From Photobacterium gaetbulicola Gung47 (GTDB taxonomy: Bacteria; Pseudomonadota; Gammaproteobacteria; Enterobacterales; Vibrionaceae), in NCBI GenBank assembly GCA_000940995.1, contig CP005974.1, forward strand, positions 1,116,001-1,180,000: DNA of 64,000 bases, read 5' to 3'. The translations under genes and the position numbers were made by a program. Every line of letters begins with the position of its first letter. Position 1 is the stretch's first letter. This document shows, in pieces, positions 1 through 8,468 of the stretch. The notes beneath the pieces were generated by a model. It was not told where the DNA came from. It worked only from the letters and a program-made list of their open reading frames with translations, and ran no database searches.

Positions 1-274
1 CAGCCAGCGGATCTTGGAACACCCTGGCGGCATACTGAGCCCGCTGGTAGACGCTTTTCTGGGTGACATCGATATTGTCTATCAGGACTTGCCCGCCAAC
101 CATCGGGGTTTCGCCGCTGACTGCGCCGAGCAAGGTCGATTTCCCCGCGCCGTTTGAGCCAATCACGGTGACAAATTGCTTTTCGGGGACCGTGAGGGAA
201 ACGCCTTTCAGCGCCTGATTTTCCAAAATAGTGCCTTCGTTGAAGGTCACACGGATATTGTTCAATTCAATCAT
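1..274 (-). CDS. ABC transporter ATP-binding protein (partial, runs off the window)
   Basis: This is the N-terminal 91 residues of an ABC-type ATPase reading toward base 1; the rest lies outside the window. The Walker A motif GSNGAGKST is visible at about residues 45-53, and the Q-loop region begins near the edge (VFQDP). The ATG at 274 lies 7 bases past the permease stop, so the gene is almost certainly third in the operon after the binding protein and the permease. It would energise import of the solute bound by the periplasmic protein. The signature motif and Walker B cannot be seen. Confidence 0.9.
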   Translation of the reverse strand, partial: MIELNNIRVTFNEGTILENQALKGVSLTVPEKQFVTVIGSNGAGKSTLLGAVSGETPMVGGQVLIDNIDVTQKSVYQRAQYAARVFQDPLA

Positions 275-281
275 CTTTACC

Positions 282-1220
282 TCAACCCCTTGCTTTGGCC
301 TTGTTGGTGACGACGGACGCTTTCTGCTTGCCGCGAGTCAGCTGTCCTTTCATGCGTGGGGCAATCAGGGCGATGGCAACCAGCAGTGCGGTGATCAGGT
401 TGAGATCCGAGGCTTGCAGGCCGAACATGCCGCTGCTCAGGGCAAAGGCGACGGCGAGGCGGTATAGGATAGAGCCGAGGATCACGGCGATAACCGCTAT
501 CCAAATTTTGCGACCGGGTAGCAGGGTTTGGCCAAGGATAACAGCGGCAAGGCCTACCACTATGGTACCGACACCCGAGGTCACATCGGCGAAGCTGTTG
601 GTTTGGGCAAACAGGGCACCGGCAAAGCCGACCAAGCCGTTGGATAAGGCAAGGCCGAAATAGGTGTACAGGGCGGTATTGCCGCCCTGAGCACTCACCA
701 TCCGGCTGTTGACCCCGGTTGCCCGCAGGCCGAGGCCAAAATCGCTGGCCAGTAGCCGGGTGATGAACCATGCACTGGCGATGACCAAGGCAACTACAAC
801 GACCAGGCGGACGATGCCTTCGTCCATCCCGTAATCGAACGCTAACAATTCAAACGGGGTGAACAAGGTATCTTCACCGAGCAGTGAGAGGTTGGGGCTG
901 CCCATGATCCGGATATTGATGGAGAAAGCCGCAATCATGGTCAGGATACTGGCCAGCAGGTGGAGGATCCCGCAGCGTACTGCGAGAAATGCGGTTACCA
1001 GGCCACACAGCCCGCCAGCGGCAATGGCCAGTAAGGTTGCCGCCCATGGATTGAAACCGGCTATGATGGCTGTTGCCGCCACCGCCGCCCCCATCGGGAA
1101 GCTGCCATCAACCGATAGATCGGGGAAGTCCAGAATCCGGAAGGTCAGGTAGACGCCGAGGGCAACCAGGCCGTAGACCAACCCGATCTCGAGCGTCCCG
1201 AGAAAGGCAAAGAAAGACAT
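282..1220 (-). CDS. ABC transporter permease, branched-chain amino acid type
   Basis: This 312-residue polytopic protein has roughly eight to nine hydrophobic segments and belongs to the BPD_transp_2 (LivH-like) permease family. It is the inner-membrane channel of the transporter encoded with its neighbours. The ATG at 1220 is preceded by a good ribosome site (AAGGAGAAT). The gene sits between the substrate-binding protein (78-bp gap) and the ATPase (7-bp gap), an order typical of TrpXYZ-like systems. The C-terminus is basic and cytoplasmic. The substrate cannot be read from the sequence. Confidence 0.9.
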   Translation of the reverse strand: MSFFAFLGTLEIGLVYGLVALGVYLTFRILDFPDLSVDGSFPMGAAVAATAIIAGFNPWAATLLAIAAGGLCGLVTAFLAVRCGILHLLASILTMIAAFSINIRIMGSPNLSLLGEDTLFTPFELLAFDYGMDEGIVRLVVVVALVIASAWFITRLLASDFGLGLRATGVNSRMVSAQGGNTALYTYFGLALSNGLVGFAGALFAQTNSFADVTSGVGTIVVGLAAVILGQTLLPGRKIWIAVIAVILGSILYRLAVAFALSSGMFGLQASDLNLITALLVAIALIAPRMKGQLTRGKQKASVVTNKAKARG

Positions 1221-1298
1221 CCTTATTCTCCTTGTCTTTATGTGTAGTGAAGAACCTAGAACCGTTGGCTAGGATCTAGGAACTAGCCTCTGCTTCTC

Positions 1299-2273
1299 TT
1301 ATTTCTCTATCGACGTGGCACGCTCAAGCACCGAGCTCGGGAAGGTGATACCCAGCAGGTCGGCGGCTTTCTGGTTGAGGGCTAAATCGGATCCCTTGGC
1401 GACTTTTACCGGAAGATCAGACACTTTTTTGCCCTTCAGCAAGGCATCGACATAATCCGCCGTTTGGACACCGACTTGGTAGTAGTCGAAGCCAAGGGCT
1501 GCTAAGGCACCGTTGGCAATGTAGGTGGTCGAAGCGCCGACAATGGGGGTGTTCGCTTGGTTTGCGGCATTGACCAGCCCATCGATGGCACTGGCCACGG
1601 TGTTATCGGTCGGGGCATAAATCACATCGGCTTTTGACGCTACAATTTGGGCGGCGGATTGGACATCGGCGCTTTTCAGGGCCGTCCCCTCGACAACGGT
1701 AAGTCCTCGGTCCTCGGCGGCAGCACGGAGCAGCTCCACCAGGGCGACGGCATTGGCTTCACCCGGGTTGAACACGACCCCTATACTTTTTATTTCAGGC
1801 AGCAGCTCCTGCATCAAGGCAACGTGCTGGGCGACAGGGGAAAGGTCGGACAAGCCGGTGACATTGCGGGCAGGTTTGTCCATGTCTTTGACCAGCTTGG
1901 CACCAACCGGATCAGTCACCGCGGTGAAAACCACAGGGATCGAGCGGGTTGATGCGGCCAGGGCCTGTGCGGTTGGGGTGGCGATCCCGACCAGAACGTC
2001 GGGACGCTCGCCAACGAACTGCTTGGCGATCTGAACTGCAATGGCGGGGTTACCCTGTGCAGTCTGGTAGCTGAACTCCAAATTTTCACCTTCGACGTAA
2101 CCTTTCTGCCTCAAGCCGTCTAGCAAGCCATTGCGGGCGGCGTCCAAGGCCGGGTGCTCGACAATTTGCGATACCGCCACTTTTGCCATCTCGGCCATGG
2201 CGGAGGCCGATGTCATGGTTAACGAGGCGGCAATGCAGATAGCCGTAAGTAGTTTATTGTTTTTCATATCCAT
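1299..2273 (-). CDS. ABC transporter substrate-binding protein (ABC_sub_bind family, TrpX-like)
   Basis: This 324-residue periplasmic binding protein starts with a signal peptide (MKNNKLLTAI..., cleavage likely after ASAMA near residue 27). The mature part opens with KVAVSQIVEHPALDAARNG, a typical start for the PF04392 ABC_sub_bind family, whose studied members include streptococcal TrpX (aromatic amino acids). It is first in a three-gene operon. The ATG at 2273 and one six bases downstream are both possible starts. The ligand is not determined; an aromatic amino acid is only a family-based guess. Confidence 0.88.
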   Translation of the reverse strand: MDMKNNKLLTAICIAASLTMTSASAMAEMAKVAVSQIVEHPALDAARNGLLDGLRQKGYVEGENLEFSYQTAQGNPAIAVQIAKQFVGERPDVLVGIATPTAQALAASTRSIPVVFTAVTDPVGAKLVKDMDKPARNVTGLSDLSPVAQHVALMQELLPEIKSIGVVFNPGEANAVALVELLRAAAEDRGLTVVEGTALKSADVQSAAQIVASKADVIYAPTDNTVASAIDGLVNAANQANTPIVGASTTYIANGALAALGFDYYQVGVQTADYVDALLKGKKVSDLPVKVAKGSDLALNQKAADLLGITFPSSVLERATSIEK

Positions 2274-2722
2274 TTCTCATGCACTCCGTGTTTTGCTTTG
2301 CGCTGTTCCAATCAAGGTTTCTAACCGCTTATTGGCATATTGTTTTATCGCATTGGCAATCAAAAGGATATATGAAATTTAACATCATTGTAACATGGTG
2401 GTGGCCAATCATGCTGCCATATCGCAACTATGTAGTTGAGCTTTATTGCTTGTGTGGTTGGGGGTGGCAAGTTAGTTTACGTCTTGGCTAAAAAACAGAC
2501 AATTTTGCTTTATTGTTATTTTCATGGCTCATGGTGAAAAGTCTGCTGGGCGATGCTGATAGTGCTATGAAAATCTGTGCTACAGATCAGGTTGCAGCTG
2601 GGAGGTGTTCAGGTCTGGATCAGGTCGGTTACGACATACTGCTTCTATGAGATACCAGCTGTATCTCTCCCAATGACCCCACAAGCTTGGCCGCCGGTGG
2701 GGTCAGTTCTTTCCCGAAAGGG
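2274..2722. other. Intergenic region between the ChaN-like gene and the ABC operon
   Basis: These 449 bp hold no gene I can support. The part nearest 2274 is AT-rich and must carry the ABC operon promoter. Two hairpins follow the ChaN-like stop: arms 2674-2682 (TGACCCCAC) with 2697-2705, and arms 2649-2655 (GAGATAC) with 2661-2667. Neither is followed by a T-run on the minus strand, so terminator function is uncertain. Confidence 0.5.
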
Positions 2723-3691
2723 CTATTTATAGCACTCCAGTCCTTTATTCCTGCTGTAAATCGCGGCCATTGCCGCAGCCATTTTGTCTTGGTCGACATA
2801 AGCTGCCGGTAGCGGCATGACCTCAAAAGTATAATCTGGCGATCCTTCTGCCACCCCGGTGTTTTTTGTTACAGGCGTTACCATCATGACATTTAAGTCT
2901 GGGTTGCGGGCTGTGATCCTCGACGCCGTGCCTAAACCTTCCGCGACATGGAACCGTCCGGCCACATGGATAATTTGCTTGCCGGGGTGGAGGGCAAGGT
3001 AGTCAACCATGCTTTCTGCCATAGTGTCATCCCAGGCTGTCTGGGCGGCAAACTGGCGCTTGGTTTTCTCTTCATCGCCATGGTGCATCGAAGCGTTGAA
3101 CTTGTCGTGGTAGGCATCGCTCCCCAGAGTGAGCTGCTCGGCGACCCAGCGCCGTTCCATGGCCGGTAATAACGCCAAATAGCCCTCACCTTGCTGGCCG
3201 ATACAGCGGACAATAGATTTTGGTGCATTGGCGGCAATTACATCCAACTGGTTCATCTTGGCAAATTCAACCAAGGGGCGGTAATCACTGCTGTAGTTCG
3301 GCCAGGCTTTGCCTTCCTTGATCAGGGTTTTTTCACCAATTTCATTGTTAAGGTATTGGTTTACCACATGCTGTTTGTCGCGGGTGAACTGCTCCATCGA
3401 CAGGGCCATATTCGGGTTGTGCTGATAGAGGGCTGCAAAAAGGCGGGCTTGCATCAGGTGGGCTCCGGGGTGCCCGTGCCATTCGCCAACCAGCACGATA
3501 TCCGCCGCCTGTAACGCCTCGGCGAGTTGGTCAAGGGTCATTGGCTGCCCTTGGGGAGACTGAATAGTCGAGTCATACATGGTCGGCAATAACCGGGCGG
3601 CCGTGCCGGCATCACTTATGTCGGCAACGTCAGTATGCGAAGTGCAGCCAAACATCAGGCTAGCGAGACCGAGGGAGAGCCATTTCTTCAT
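2723..3691 (-). CDS. ChaN-like haem-binding family lipoprotein
   Basis: This 322-residue protein belongs to the ChaN / Cofac_haem_bdg family (PF04187), iron-regulated outer-membrane lipoproteins implicated in haem handling. I chose the ATG at 3691 because it starts a lipoprotein signal (MKKWLSLGLASLMFGC), with Cys16 as the lipidation site; the lipobox MFGC is somewhat unusual. Family signatures are VLVGEWHGHPGAHLMQ near residue 65 and HVAGRFHVAEGLG near residue 245. A long palindrome resembling Fur boxes lies 140 bp upstream, which fits iron regulation. The haem role is taken from the family. Confidence 0.85.
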   Translation of the reverse strand: MKKWLSLGLASLMFGCTSHTDVADISDAGTAARLLPTMYDSTIQSPQGQPMTLDQLAEALQAADIVLVGEWHGHPGAHLMQARLFAALYQHNPNMALSMEQFTRDKQHVVNQYLNNEIGEKTLIKEGKAWPNYSSDYRPLVEFAKMNQLDVIAANAPKSIVRCIGQQGEGYLALLPAMERRWVAEQLTLGSDAYHDKFNASMHHGDEEKTKRQFAAQTAWDDTMAESMVDYLALHPGKQIIHVAGRFHVAEGLGTASRITARNPDLNVMMVTPVTKNTGVAEGSPDYTFEVMPLPAAYVDQDKMAAAMAAIYSRNKGLECYK

Positions 3692-3830
3692 GGGAATCAA
3701 ATCACAGGTTGAGTAAAGCCGGGAAAATACACGGCAAACAAGATACACCAACCCGGCCATCTGTTCGCGGGGGAGTCAGAATATGGCTGAGTCTGGTATG
3801 AGTATAGAAGCTGTGATGATAGATGACTTG

Positions 3831-3864
3831 ATAGCGATTATCAATTGCAATTGATAATCGCTAT
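3831..3864. promoter_or_regulatory. 34-bp perfect palindrome, probable overlapping Fur boxes
   Basis: The arm ATAGCGATTATCAATTG (3831-3847) is followed directly by its exact reverse complement (3848-3864). The core ATTATCAATTGCAATTGATAAT closely resembles overlapping Fur recognition hexamers. There is no T-run on either side, so it is unlikely to be a terminator. It lies upstream of the ChaN-like gene, whose family is commonly iron-regulated. A TATACT -10-like element on the minus strand (3801-3806) would put the palindrome at or just above the -35 region. Confidence 0.7.
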
Positions 3865-3897
3865 TGTTTGCGGTGGTTATGTCGAACTCAGAGAAGG

Positions 3898-4725
3898 TTA
3901 TGGCTGTCGCTGGTAAATCCTGATCGCAAAGTCGGCTTCACAGAAAAACTGTTCGCTTTGTGCCAATTGCTGCCACACGGCGTCACTGGTTTTCCAGGCG
4001 AAGGGGGTCATCTGCATCAGTGCCGTTGCTTCCTCACCGTTCAGTGTCATGTCGTAATGGAGCTGGGTTTGATCGACAAGCTCAAAGCCATCAATGCTCT
4101 CTGGTGTCATATCATGAAGGCGCACGCCGTCGTAGATCAGTTCTTTGAGTTGGTACAAGTGGCGGGCGGCCGGTGTCACTGTGACGATAATCCCGCCAGC
4201 TTTGATGGTTCGCTTAAGCTCTTCCGCCTTGCACGGGGCATAGATGCGCACCATGCCATCAAGAGAGTGCTCGGCAAACGGGAGTCGGTGACTGGAGGCG
4301 ACACAGAAATGGCAGTTGGGGTAGCGCTTGGCTGCGTAGCGTACCGCGACTTTTGAAATATCCAAACCATGTACCTCAAGGGCGGGATGATCTGCCAATG
4401 CGGCAGCAAAGCCAGAGGTGTAATACCCTTCGCCACAGCCGATATCCAGCAGTTGCTCGGCATTGTCAGGTAGGTATTGCTCTAGCTTGTTGATCACGAC
4501 TTGACGCATCGGATCGTAGTGGCCGGCGTTGAGGAACAGGCGGCGTGCCTGCATCATCTCTTTGTTATCCCCGGGATTCTTCGAGCTCTTGTGGTGTGCA
4601 GGCATTAGGTTCACATACCCTTCCTTGGCCTGATCAAACTGGTGGTTGCTGGCGCACTTCCACGTATTATCCTGTTGGGTTAGCGGTTGGTGGCAGAGAG
4701 GGCATTGGTACGGCATTGGGATCAC
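3898..4725 (-). CDS. rlmA: 23S rRNA (guanine-745-N1)-methyltransferase RlmA
   Basis: This 275-residue enzyme matches RlmA (RrmA), which methylates G745 of 23S rRNA using S-adenosylmethionine. The N-terminal zinc finger is visible (CPLC at residues 8-11, then CASNH with Cys24 and His28). The SAM-binding motif LLDIGCGEGYY follows at about residues 92-102, and CVASSHRLPF and RIYAPCKAEEL are characteristic of the family. Length equals that of the E. coli enzyme. The ATG at 4725 or the one 9 bases later could be used. It is probably transcribed alone. Confidence 0.95.
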   Translation of the reverse strand: MIPMPYQCPLCHQPLTQQDNTWKCASNHQFDQAKEGYVNLMPAHHKSSKNPGDNKEMMQARRLFLNAGHYDPMRQVVINKLEQYLPDNAEQLLDIGCGEGYYTSGFAAALADHPALEVHGLDISKVAVRYAAKRYPNCHFCVASSHRLPFAEHSLDGMVRIYAPCKAEELKRTIKAGGIIVTVTPAARHLYQLKELIYDGVRLHDMTPESIDGFELVDQTQLHYDMTLNGEEATALMQMTPFAWKTSDAVWQQLAQSEQFFCEADFAIRIYQRQP

Positions 4726-4804
4726 CCGGTTAGTTGAGTTTTGGGCATTGTAAACGCCTGCTCAGGTTAGCTGCAAGCCAACAGAGGATAAGAGGGGGAA
4801 ATGT

Positions 4805-4830
4805 ATAAAGCCAGCTGATGCTGGCTTTAT
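4805..4830 (-). terminator. Hairpin after pgtA
   Basis: Perfect 11-bp arms ATAAAGCCAGC (4805-4815) and GCTGGCTTTAT (4820-4830) flank a TGAT loop. It lies 17 bp past the pgtA stop and is the likely end of the pgtCBA transcript. Confidence 0.75.
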
Positions 4831-4846
4831 ATGGGCTAGCCGATCG

Positions 4847-6118
4847 CTAGCTTTTGGCTTTGTATTCTGCCTTGTCCAGATTGTGCTTTTTCATTCTCAG
4901 GTACAGCTTTTTGCGCGGGACCTGCAGGTAGTTGGAGACATCGTTTATCCGGCCTGCAAACAGGTACAACGCGTCTTCGATGACCTGTTTCTCATAGCTG
5001 TCGACCAGTTCATCAAGCGGGCTGCTCATATGCTCCAGCGGCTTAGTGCGATCTTGTCCTGCCAGTTTCACAATACCTATTGCATAGAGTTCAGCCACGT
5101 TTTTCAGCTCGAGTACATTTCCGCTCCATTCATGGCGGTTGAGGGTGTTGATATAGGCTTTGTCGATAGCCGGAACGGGTTTGTGCAGCTTCTGGCAGCT
5201 CTGCTTGAGGAAGTACTTGAATAGCGGCGCTATATCGCTCACCCGCTGGCGCAGCGGCGGGAGCTGGAAACGGATCTGGCTGAGGAAGTAGAACAGCTCC
5301 GGTAGCAAGGTTTCTTGCTCAACCAAGGCTTCTGGGTTAGTGCCGGTAATGGCAAGCACCCGAACTTCTTTCTTGTTTTGCCGCTCTTGCTCCAGCAGGA
5401 AGCGACACAGCCATTGCTGCGTTTCCAGAGGCATGTCTTGAGGTTCGCTAAGGCTGATACTGCCGCTGCGGGCGGAGATCATTGCCCGTTGTAAGTCGGG
5501 GGTGCAGGTAATATTGCCACCCTGGATAGCGACAAATGGCCCTTTGTGCATTTGGCTATGCTGGTGCAGCAGCCTGGCAACGGTATGACGCCCTGTACCT
5601 CGCTCCCCTTCGATGAGGACATCCTTCGACGTCAGGGCTATTTGGGTGACCTTCTCTCGGACTTTGACGATCAGTGGACTCTCTCCCAGCAGTATCTCAC
5701 AGGTGGACTGGCCGATAGCCTCACGCTGTTCGATCACGGCTTTCCTTGCGGGCAGGTGTTTTTCCAGCAGTGCCAACAGCTCGGCAGGTTGTAGCGGTTT
5801 TTGCAGGAAGTCGAGGGCACCACGTCTTACCGCATCAACCGCCATCGGGATATCGCCATGCCCGGTGATCATGATGACAGGCAGCTCCGGGTCGAGGTTC
5901 TTGATGAACTCCAGGAGATCCATACCGTTTAGCCCAGGCATATACATGTCTGTCACCACAACGCCGGGCCAGTTTTTGTGCAACAAGGATGTCGCCTGTG
6001 TTGGGTCGGTAATGGCTTTGACTTTAAAGCCTGATATTTCAAGTAGTTGCTGGTATGAGTCCAACACATCATGGTCATCATCAATGATTAGTACTTCGAT
6101 ATCATTATTCATTATCAT
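4847..6118 (-). CDS. pgtA: Response regulator PgtA, degenerate NtrC-type
   Basis: This 423-residue protein has a receiver domain (acidic triad D13-D15, phospho-acceptor D57 in VVVTDMYMP, Lys in FLQKP), a shortened AAA+ domain and a Fis-type helix-turn-helix ending in SNYLQVPRKKLYLRMKKHNL, nearly identical to Salmonella PgtA. The AAA+ part is degenerate: Walker A reads GERGTGRHT with Lys replaced by Arg, and the GAFTGA sigma-54 contact loop is missing. It therefore probably does not drive sigma-54 in the usual way, as known for PgtA. It overlaps the end of pgtB by 14 bp. In Salmonella, PgtABC induce the phosphoglycerate transporter PgtP. Confidence 0.92.
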   Translation of the reverse strand: MIMNNDIEVLIIDDDHDVLDSYQQLLEISGFKVKAITDPTQATSLLHKNWPGVVVTDMYMPGLNGMDLLEFIKNLDPELPVIMITGHGDIPMAVDAVRRGALDFLQKPLQPAELLALLEKHLPARKAVIEQREAIGQSTCEILLGESPLIVKVREKVTQIALTSKDVLIEGERGTGRHTVARLLHQHSQMHKGPFVAIQGGNITCTPDLQRAMISARSGSISLSEPQDMPLETQQWLCRFLLEQERQNKKEVRVLAITGTNPEALVEQETLLPELFYFLSQIRFQLPPLRQRVSDIAPLFKYFLKQSCQKLHKPVPAIDKAYINTLNRHEWSGNVLELKNVAELYAIGIVKLAGQDRTKPLEHMSSPLDELVDSYEKQVIEDALYLFAGRINDVSNYLQVPRKKLYLRMKKHNLDKAEYKAKS

Positions 6119-8468
6119 AATTGTCTAGCTCCAGCACGACCATGGCACCGCCTTGCAGGTTTGAGGCAAGGAAAATATCGCCACCAAGGCGGTTCATGAT
6201 TGAACGGCAGATACTCAGCCCAAGGCCGAGACCCACCTCTTTTGTTGTGGTAAAGGGGATAAATAGTTTCTCGATGATTTCGGCGGAAAATCCGTTGCCG
6301 CTATCGCTGACGGCCAGGCGACATCGACCAGCCTGGCAGCCAAGGGATTCAAGGGTAATGGTTCGTTGTTCGCAGCCGGCGATCGCGTCACAGCTGTTGA
6401 CCATCAGGTTGACCAAGACCTGCTCGAGCTGGACCTGATCGGCATAACAATAGCACGGGCCGGTAAGCAGGTTACGGATCTCGGTCTGCTGTACCCTGGC
6501 CCGGCTTTCGACAATCATCATGGCTTGCTGGATCGAGGTGTTGAGCTCGATGGGCTTCATCGGGCTGTCGGATGATTGCTTTTTGGCGAAGCTCTTGAGG
6601 CTGGCGATGATCCGTCCCATCCGGGTGGCGAGGCTTTCCACCTTCGCCAGCGAAGCCGGCAGCTGCTCAAGGCGCTGCTTGTCCAGTGCCAGTTTCGCGG
6701 TAAAAATATGGGTCGAGATGGCCGAGAGCGGCTGGTTAAGCTCATGGGCCAGAGAGGTCATGGTCTGGCCGACCACCGCCATTTTTGCTGCTTGGATCAG
6801 CTCGTCCTGGGTGGCACGCAAGTCCGCCTCGACACGTTTGCGATCCTCGATTTCCAGCTGGAGCTGGCGATTGCGGGTGGTGAGGGTATGGGTTTTTTCC
6901 CGGACCATTTTTTCCAACCAGCGGGCTGCCTTTTCCTGCTCGGTGATGTCTGTCATGGTGATGATCACTTTGTCCAGTTGCCCTTGCTGGAAAAGACGGA
7001 AATCTAACCGAAGGTACAGGTTCTCCTGGCCGGTTTTATTTTGTTTCAGGGTTAAGTTGCAGCCCCCCAGGCTAAACAGTGGGCTGTTGCTGGTGAACAG
7101 TGACTGCAGCCGGACATGCATGGCGGGGCTGAACAGCTCCCATATTGCTCGGTGCTGTGGCATGTCGATATTGTCAAACAGGTTCAGGGCGCTGGGGTTG
7201 ACCGACTCAATCATCCCTTCGAGACTGCAGGTAATGATGCTGGCCTGGGTATTGTTGATCAGGTTGAGGGCATTGCTCTGTTGCATTTCTTGCATTTGGC
7301 GGCAGAAATGGCGCAAGTTATCACCGAGTTGGCCGATTTCGTCATTGCCCGTAACTTGGATCTTGGCATCAAGCTGGTTATTGGCGACCGCCAGGAGATC
7401 CTGAGAGAGCAGGTTCAGCCGTTTGACAATCCCCTGGCCGACCAGATACACCGACAGCATCACCGACAGCAAGAGGGTAACGACCATAGTGCCAAGCAAA
7501 ATTAGGTTGCTGATGGCGATCGCCTGGCGTGTCTTCTCGTTCAAGGTATGCAAAGAGGCATCCTCTTGCTCAACCATGGTCTGGATCAGCTCTTCCTGGT
7601 AGGCCAGTTGGGCCTGAATTTGCTCCTGGTAATGGCTAATTTGCTGCGACAGGTGGTCGTCATGGAGCAATTGTTTTTCCAGCGTCCCTCCTGGCTCGAC
7701 CAAGTCGATCAGTTCATCGAGTAATTGCCGATAGGAGATTGTCGACGAGTAGTGGCTCAAACTTTGGCTCATCTGGCTGATGTCTTCGGTTTTGTAGCCG
7801 ATGAAATAGAAGGCATTGCTGATATCCCTTTGCTGTCGCTGCATGATGATTTCCTGCACCAGTTGATGCAGTTCATTCTCTTTGACCGTGATGGCCTGCA
7901 ACAGCGAAAACTCTGTCATGACTTCGTTGATGGTACTGGATACCAGGGCGTTGGGGAGCATGCGGGTGAGCTGCCATTCGACTTCTTGCCGAATGGGGGT
8001 GAGCTCTTCAATCATGTCCTGATGCAGCCATTTAATATTGTTTTCGGTCTGTGCCAAGGCATAGAGATGGGTGTTACGCTGGTACAACAGGTCGGCGTAG
8101 ACTTTGATGTCATTGAAGAGAGCATCGTGCTCGTTCTTGATTGCCGCATGAAATTGCAAACGGGCCGTTTGGGCAATGGCGGCATTGATCTGGGCCAGCT
8201 TGGTATTGATATTTTGCTTCAGGTCCGCATGCAGGACAGGATCGGTATTGTCGCTCAGTAAGTTGAGCGCTGTTTGCAAACCGGCGGTATTGCGTTCTAG
8301 CTGGTAGCTGGCCCGCAGCGTCGGCATGTTTTTGTTGACCATTGCCTGGATTTGGTCGTCGAGGCTCTCCCAGTTGATAATGGCGATCAGGCTGACGCTG
8401 ATGGTCAAAAAGGCCATGAACGCGATCGAGGCGATCAGGCGGTTGCCGATGGTATTGCCGAACAACAT
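6105..8468 (-). CDS. pgtB: Sensor histidine kinase PgtB
   Basis: This 787-residue membrane kinase has an N-terminal membrane segment (about 12-30), a long helical periplasmic sensor region, a second membrane segment (about 320-342), a HAMP linker, a PAS-like region, then HisKA with the H-box LAHELNQPLSAI and a HATPase domain (LVNLMVNSCDA, DSGNGFS, LGLGLSICRSI). It should phosphorylate PgtA. Its start overlaps the pgtC stop by one base (TAATG), and its end overlaps pgtA, so the three are translated as one operon. The sensor part is longer than in Salmonella PgtB (about 668 residues). Confidence 0.9.
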   Translation of the reverse strand: MLFGNTIGNRLIASIAFMAFLTISVSLIAIINWESLDDQIQAMVNKNMPTLRASYQLERNTAGLQTALNLLSDNTDPVLHADLKQNINTKLAQINAAIAQTARLQFHAAIKNEHDALFNDIKVYADLLYQRNTHLYALAQTENNIKWLHQDMIEELTPIRQEVEWQLTRMLPNALVSSTINEVMTEFSLLQAITVKENELHQLVQEIIMQRQQRDISNAFYFIGYKTEDISQMSQSLSHYSSTISYRQLLDELIDLVEPGGTLEKQLLHDDHLSQQISHYQEQIQAQLAYQEELIQTMVEQEDASLHTLNEKTRQAIAISNLILLGTMVVTLLLSVMLSVYLVGQGIVKRLNLLSQDLLAVANNQLDAKIQVTGNDEIGQLGDNLRHFCRQMQEMQQSNALNLINNTQASIITCSLEGMIESVNPSALNLFDNIDMPQHRAIWELFSPAMHVRLQSLFTSNSPLFSLGGCNLTLKQNKTGQENLYLRLDFRLFQQGQLDKVIITMTDITEQEKAARWLEKMVREKTHTLTTRNRQLQLEIEDRKRVEADLRATQDELIQAAKMAVVGQTMTSLAHELNQPLSAISTHIFTAKLALDKQRLEQLPASLAKVESLATRMGRIIASLKSFAKKQSSDSPMKPIELNTSIQQAMMIVESRARVQQTEIRNLLTGPCYCYADQVQLEQVLVNLMVNSCDAIAGCEQRTITLESLGCQAGRCRLAVSDSGNGFSAEIIEKLFIPFTTTKEVGLGLGLSICRSIMNRLGGDIFLASNLQGGAMVVLELDNYDNE

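Noticed and set aside
3831..3864. The 34-bp palindrome as the rlmA terminator
   Set aside because: It is AT-rich, without a loop or T-run, and fits Fur boxes better.
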